Shown in pieces: positions 4,774-6,151 of a stretch of 6,151 bases of DNA; positions within the stretch are counted from its first letter, which is position 1; every line of letters starts with the position of its first letter. The stretch comes from Candidatus Omnitrophota bacterium (GTDB taxonomy: Bacteria; Omnitrophota; Gorgyraeia; Gygaellales; Profunditerraquicolaceae): positions 1 through 6,151 of the forward strand of contig JAHISH010000049.1 in NCBI GenBank assembly GCA_018818365.1. Direction: 5' to 3'. A program made the translations under genes and the position numbers. The notes below the pieces were generated by a model, which did no database searches, was not told the DNA's origin, and was given only the letters and a program-made list of their open reading frames with translations.

Positions 4774-5199
4774 ATGGCAAAAAAAATTAAAGCCCAAATC
4801 AAACTGCACGTCACTGCCGGCCAGGCGAATCCTGCTCCTCCGGTAGGGCCTGCGTTAGGACAGCATGGCGTTAATATTATGCAATTCTGTAAGCAGTTTA
4901 ATGATCAGACCAAAGACAGGGATGGGTTGATTCTTCCCGTGATCATTAGCGTGTATGAAGATAGGACCTTTACCTTTATTATAAAGAGCCCCCCTTCATC
5001 GGTATTGCTCAAGCGGGCGGCAAATCTGGCGAAGGCTTCAGGTAGTGCGGGCAAAGAGGTGATTGGGAAGGTAACGATGAAACAGGTGGAAGAAATCGCA
5101 AAACAAAAAATGCAGGATCTTAATACCGCAGATTATGCGCAGGCCTGTAAGGTTATTGAAGGGACTGCCCGCAGTATGGGTATTGTCATCGAGGGATAA
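4774..5199 (+). CDS. rplK: 50S ribosomal protein L11
   Basis: L11 binds the GTPase-associated region of 23S rRNA and is needed for factor-dependent GTP hydrolysis and for RelA activation. The 141 residues equal the usual length. The N-terminal domain has the proline-rich hinge [25 protein letters not shown] (19-43), the region targeted by thiostrepton-type antibiotics. The C-terminal RNA-binding domain includes [16 protein letters not shown] (68-83) and ends with the ARSMGI element (132-137). AAAAGG (4761-4766) is a clear ribosome binding site 7 nt before the ATG. The gene lies 2 nt after nusG and 2 nt before rplA, the standard order. I did not recognise the L1 repressor site sometimes found ahead of this gene. 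Confidence 0.97.
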   Translation: MAKKIKAQIKLHVTAGQANPAPPVGPALGQHGVNIMQFCKQFNDQTKDRDGLILPVIISVYEDRTFTFIIKSPPSSVLLKRAANLAKASGSAGKEVIGKVTMKQVEEIAKQKMQDLNTADYAQACKVIEGTARSMGIVIEG

Positions 5200-5201
5200 C
5201 G

Positions 5202-5888
5202 ATGGAACACAGAAGCAAACGGTATAAAGATTCAGTAAAATTACAAGACCGGCAAAAGGCGTATTCGCTGAAAGATGCGATTGAAGTGCTGAAAAAGATG
5301 AATCTTCCGAAATTTGACCCATCGGTTGAATTGCATTTCCAGCTTAATGTCGATACCAAGAAATCTGACCAGATGGTGCGCGGAACAGTGGTTTTGCCTC
5401 ATGGCACCGGTAAAAAGTTGCGTGTAGCGGTTTTTTGTAAGGGGGAGCAAGAACGTCTTGCCAAGGACGCCCAGGCAGATTATGTGGGAGGGCAGGAGTT
5501 AATAGACAAGGTTACGGCGGGATTTTTGGATTTTGACTGTGCGATTGCGACTCCGGATATAATGAAAGACCTTAGTAAGCTTGGGAAGGTCTTAGGTCCC
5601 CGCGGGCTTATGCCCAGCCCCAAGACCGGAACGGTTACTAATGATGTGGCGAAGGCCATTGAAGAAGTTCGTAAGGGAAAAGTAGAATTCCGAGTTGATA
5701 AGCAAGGTGGGGTGCATCTTATGATCGGGAAACTTTCTTTTGAAGATGGAAAGCTTTCCGATAACGCGACGAAGGTAATCGATGCGCTCGCCGAAGCAAA
5801 ACCCTCATCGATAAAAGGTAAATTTATACGTAGCCTCTGGATCGCTTCGTCGATGAATCCGGGACTAAAACTGGCCTATTCACAATGA
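5202..5888 (+). CDS. rplA: 50S ribosomal protein L1
   Basis: L1 forms the mobile stalk at the E site that helps release deacylated tRNA, and in many bacteria also represses its own mRNA. The 228 residues are a normal length. Landmarks are YSLKDAIEVLKK (21-32), the start of domain II around GTVVLPHGTGKKLRVAVFCKG (61-81), and the L1 signature IATPDIMKDLSKLGKVLGPRGLMPSPKTGTV (115-145). The terminal block GKFIRSLWIASSMNPGLKL (206-224) matches the family's rRNA-contacting C-terminus. GAGGG (5191-5195) lies 6 nt before the ATG, within the end of rplK. The stop overlaps the rplJ start as ATGA, so rplJ translation probably depends on rplA translation. Confidence 0.97.
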   Translation: MEHRSKRYKDSVKLQDRQKAYSLKDAIEVLKKMNLPKFDPSVELHFQLNVDTKKSDQMVRGTVVLPHGTGKKLRVAVFCKGEQERLAKDAQADYVGGQELIDKVTAGFLDFDCAIATPDIMKDLSKLGKVLGPRGLMPSPKTGTVTNDVAKAIEEVRKGKVEFRVDKQGGVHLMIGKLSFEDGKLSDNATKVIDALAEAKPSSIKGKFIRSLWIASSMNPGLKLAYSQ

Positions 5889-6151
5889 AAAAAGTCAGCC
5901 TTATATTTAAAGAAACCTCTCACGCGCGAATCACCAAAGAAATAAAAAACTCAAATTCCGTCTTTATTATTAATTATTTAGGACTTTCTAGTCCAGATTT
6001 CACTTCTTTGCGTAAGAACCTGAAGACTTCGAACGCGAGCCTTTTTGTGGTCAAGAATTCCGTGGCGCGCCGTGCGTTGCACGAAGTCGGAATGGAAGCG
6101 CTTATCTCGTTAGTTGACGGCCCCTGCGGTCTTGTCTTTTCCAAAGATGAA
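5885..6151 (+). CDS. rplJ: 50S ribosomal protein L10, N-terminal part (3' end outside window)
   Basis: L10 is the base of the L7/L12 stalk that recruits translation factors. The frame starts at an ATG overlapping the rplA stop by 4 nt and stays open to the window edge: 89 of roughly 170 residues. Family features are FIINYLGLSSPDFTSLRKNLK (29-49), FVVKNSVARRAL (55-66) with the conserved VKN-ARRAL pattern, and LVDGPCGLVFSKDE (76-89), matching the usual GP-x-VF-x-D block. There is no ribosome binding site of its own, so it is likely coupled to rplA. rplL (L7/L12) is expected next but is out of view. Confidence 0.93.
   Translation, partial: MKKVSLIFKETSHARITKEIKNSNSVFIINYLGLSSPDFTSLRKNLKTSNASLFVVKNSVARRALHEVGMEALISLVDGPCGLVFSKDE

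Noticed and set aside
4231..4809. Minus-strand open frame (192 codons) over nusG
   Set aside because: Fully antisense to a clear NusG and without domain features or a convincing start signal.
5748..5759. 12-bp palindrome GGAAAGCTTTCC inside rplA
   Set aside because: A palindrome of this length is expected by chance about once in a window of this size, and it lies in conserved coding sequence.
1..6151. Mobile element, CRISPR array, toxin-antitoxin or defence genes
   Set aside because: No transposase, integrase, spaced repeats or non-housekeeping genes are seen; nearly all bases belong to recognised core genes.

Overview
This is a housekeeping stretch of a bacterial chromosome. Every gene reads left to right and the genes are packed almost end to end. 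SurA with a signal peptide implies a Gram-negative cell with a periplasm. The organism cannot be named from the sequence with certainty. An uncultivated Gram-negative lineage such as Omnitrophota or another PVC-side phylum is my best guess (inference only).

The left half (1-3563) is one tightly coupled cluster: the 3' end of mfd (transcription-repair coupling factor), a SurA-type periplasmic chaperone, pdxA (vitamin B6 synthesis) and rsmA (16S rRNA dimethyltransferase). The junctions are a 1-nt overlap, a 4-nt gap and a 28-nt overlap. The order surA-pdxA-rsmA is the same as in the E. coli lptD-surA-pdxA-rsmA-apaGH cluster, with mfd in place of lptD.

The junction (3539-3705) holds a strong sigma70-type promoter, TTGACA-17 nt-TATAGT, preceded by A-tracts that look like an UP element. 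Its -35 box overlaps the rsmA stop codon. A leader of about 110 nt follows, with two inverted repeats. The second copies the tRNA-Thr 3' acceptor strand and could pair with the 5' acceptor strand of that tRNA.

The right half (3706-6151) is the translation/transcription operon: tRNA-Thr(GGT), rpmG (L33), tRNA-Trp(CCA), secE, nusG, rplK (L11), rplA (L1) and the 5' part of rplJ (L10). This resembles the conserved tRNA-tuf-rpmG-tRNA-Trp-secE-nusG-rplKAJL layout, but tuf is absent from its usual slot between tRNA-Thr and rpmG. The operon makes ribosomal proteins, the SecE translocon subunit and the NusG elongation factor, and supplies two tRNAs by processing of the same transcript.

I see no mobile element, CRISPR array or new defence system. 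The observations most worth a second look are an Mfd that ends without its usual C-terminal (D7) domain, a SurA parvulin domain without recognisable catalytic residues, the promoter built into the end of rsmA, the hairpin covering the secE start, the leader element that mimics a tRNA acceptor strand, and the lack of any space for an L10 leader between rplA and rplJ. No gene-free stretch exceeds 300 bases.
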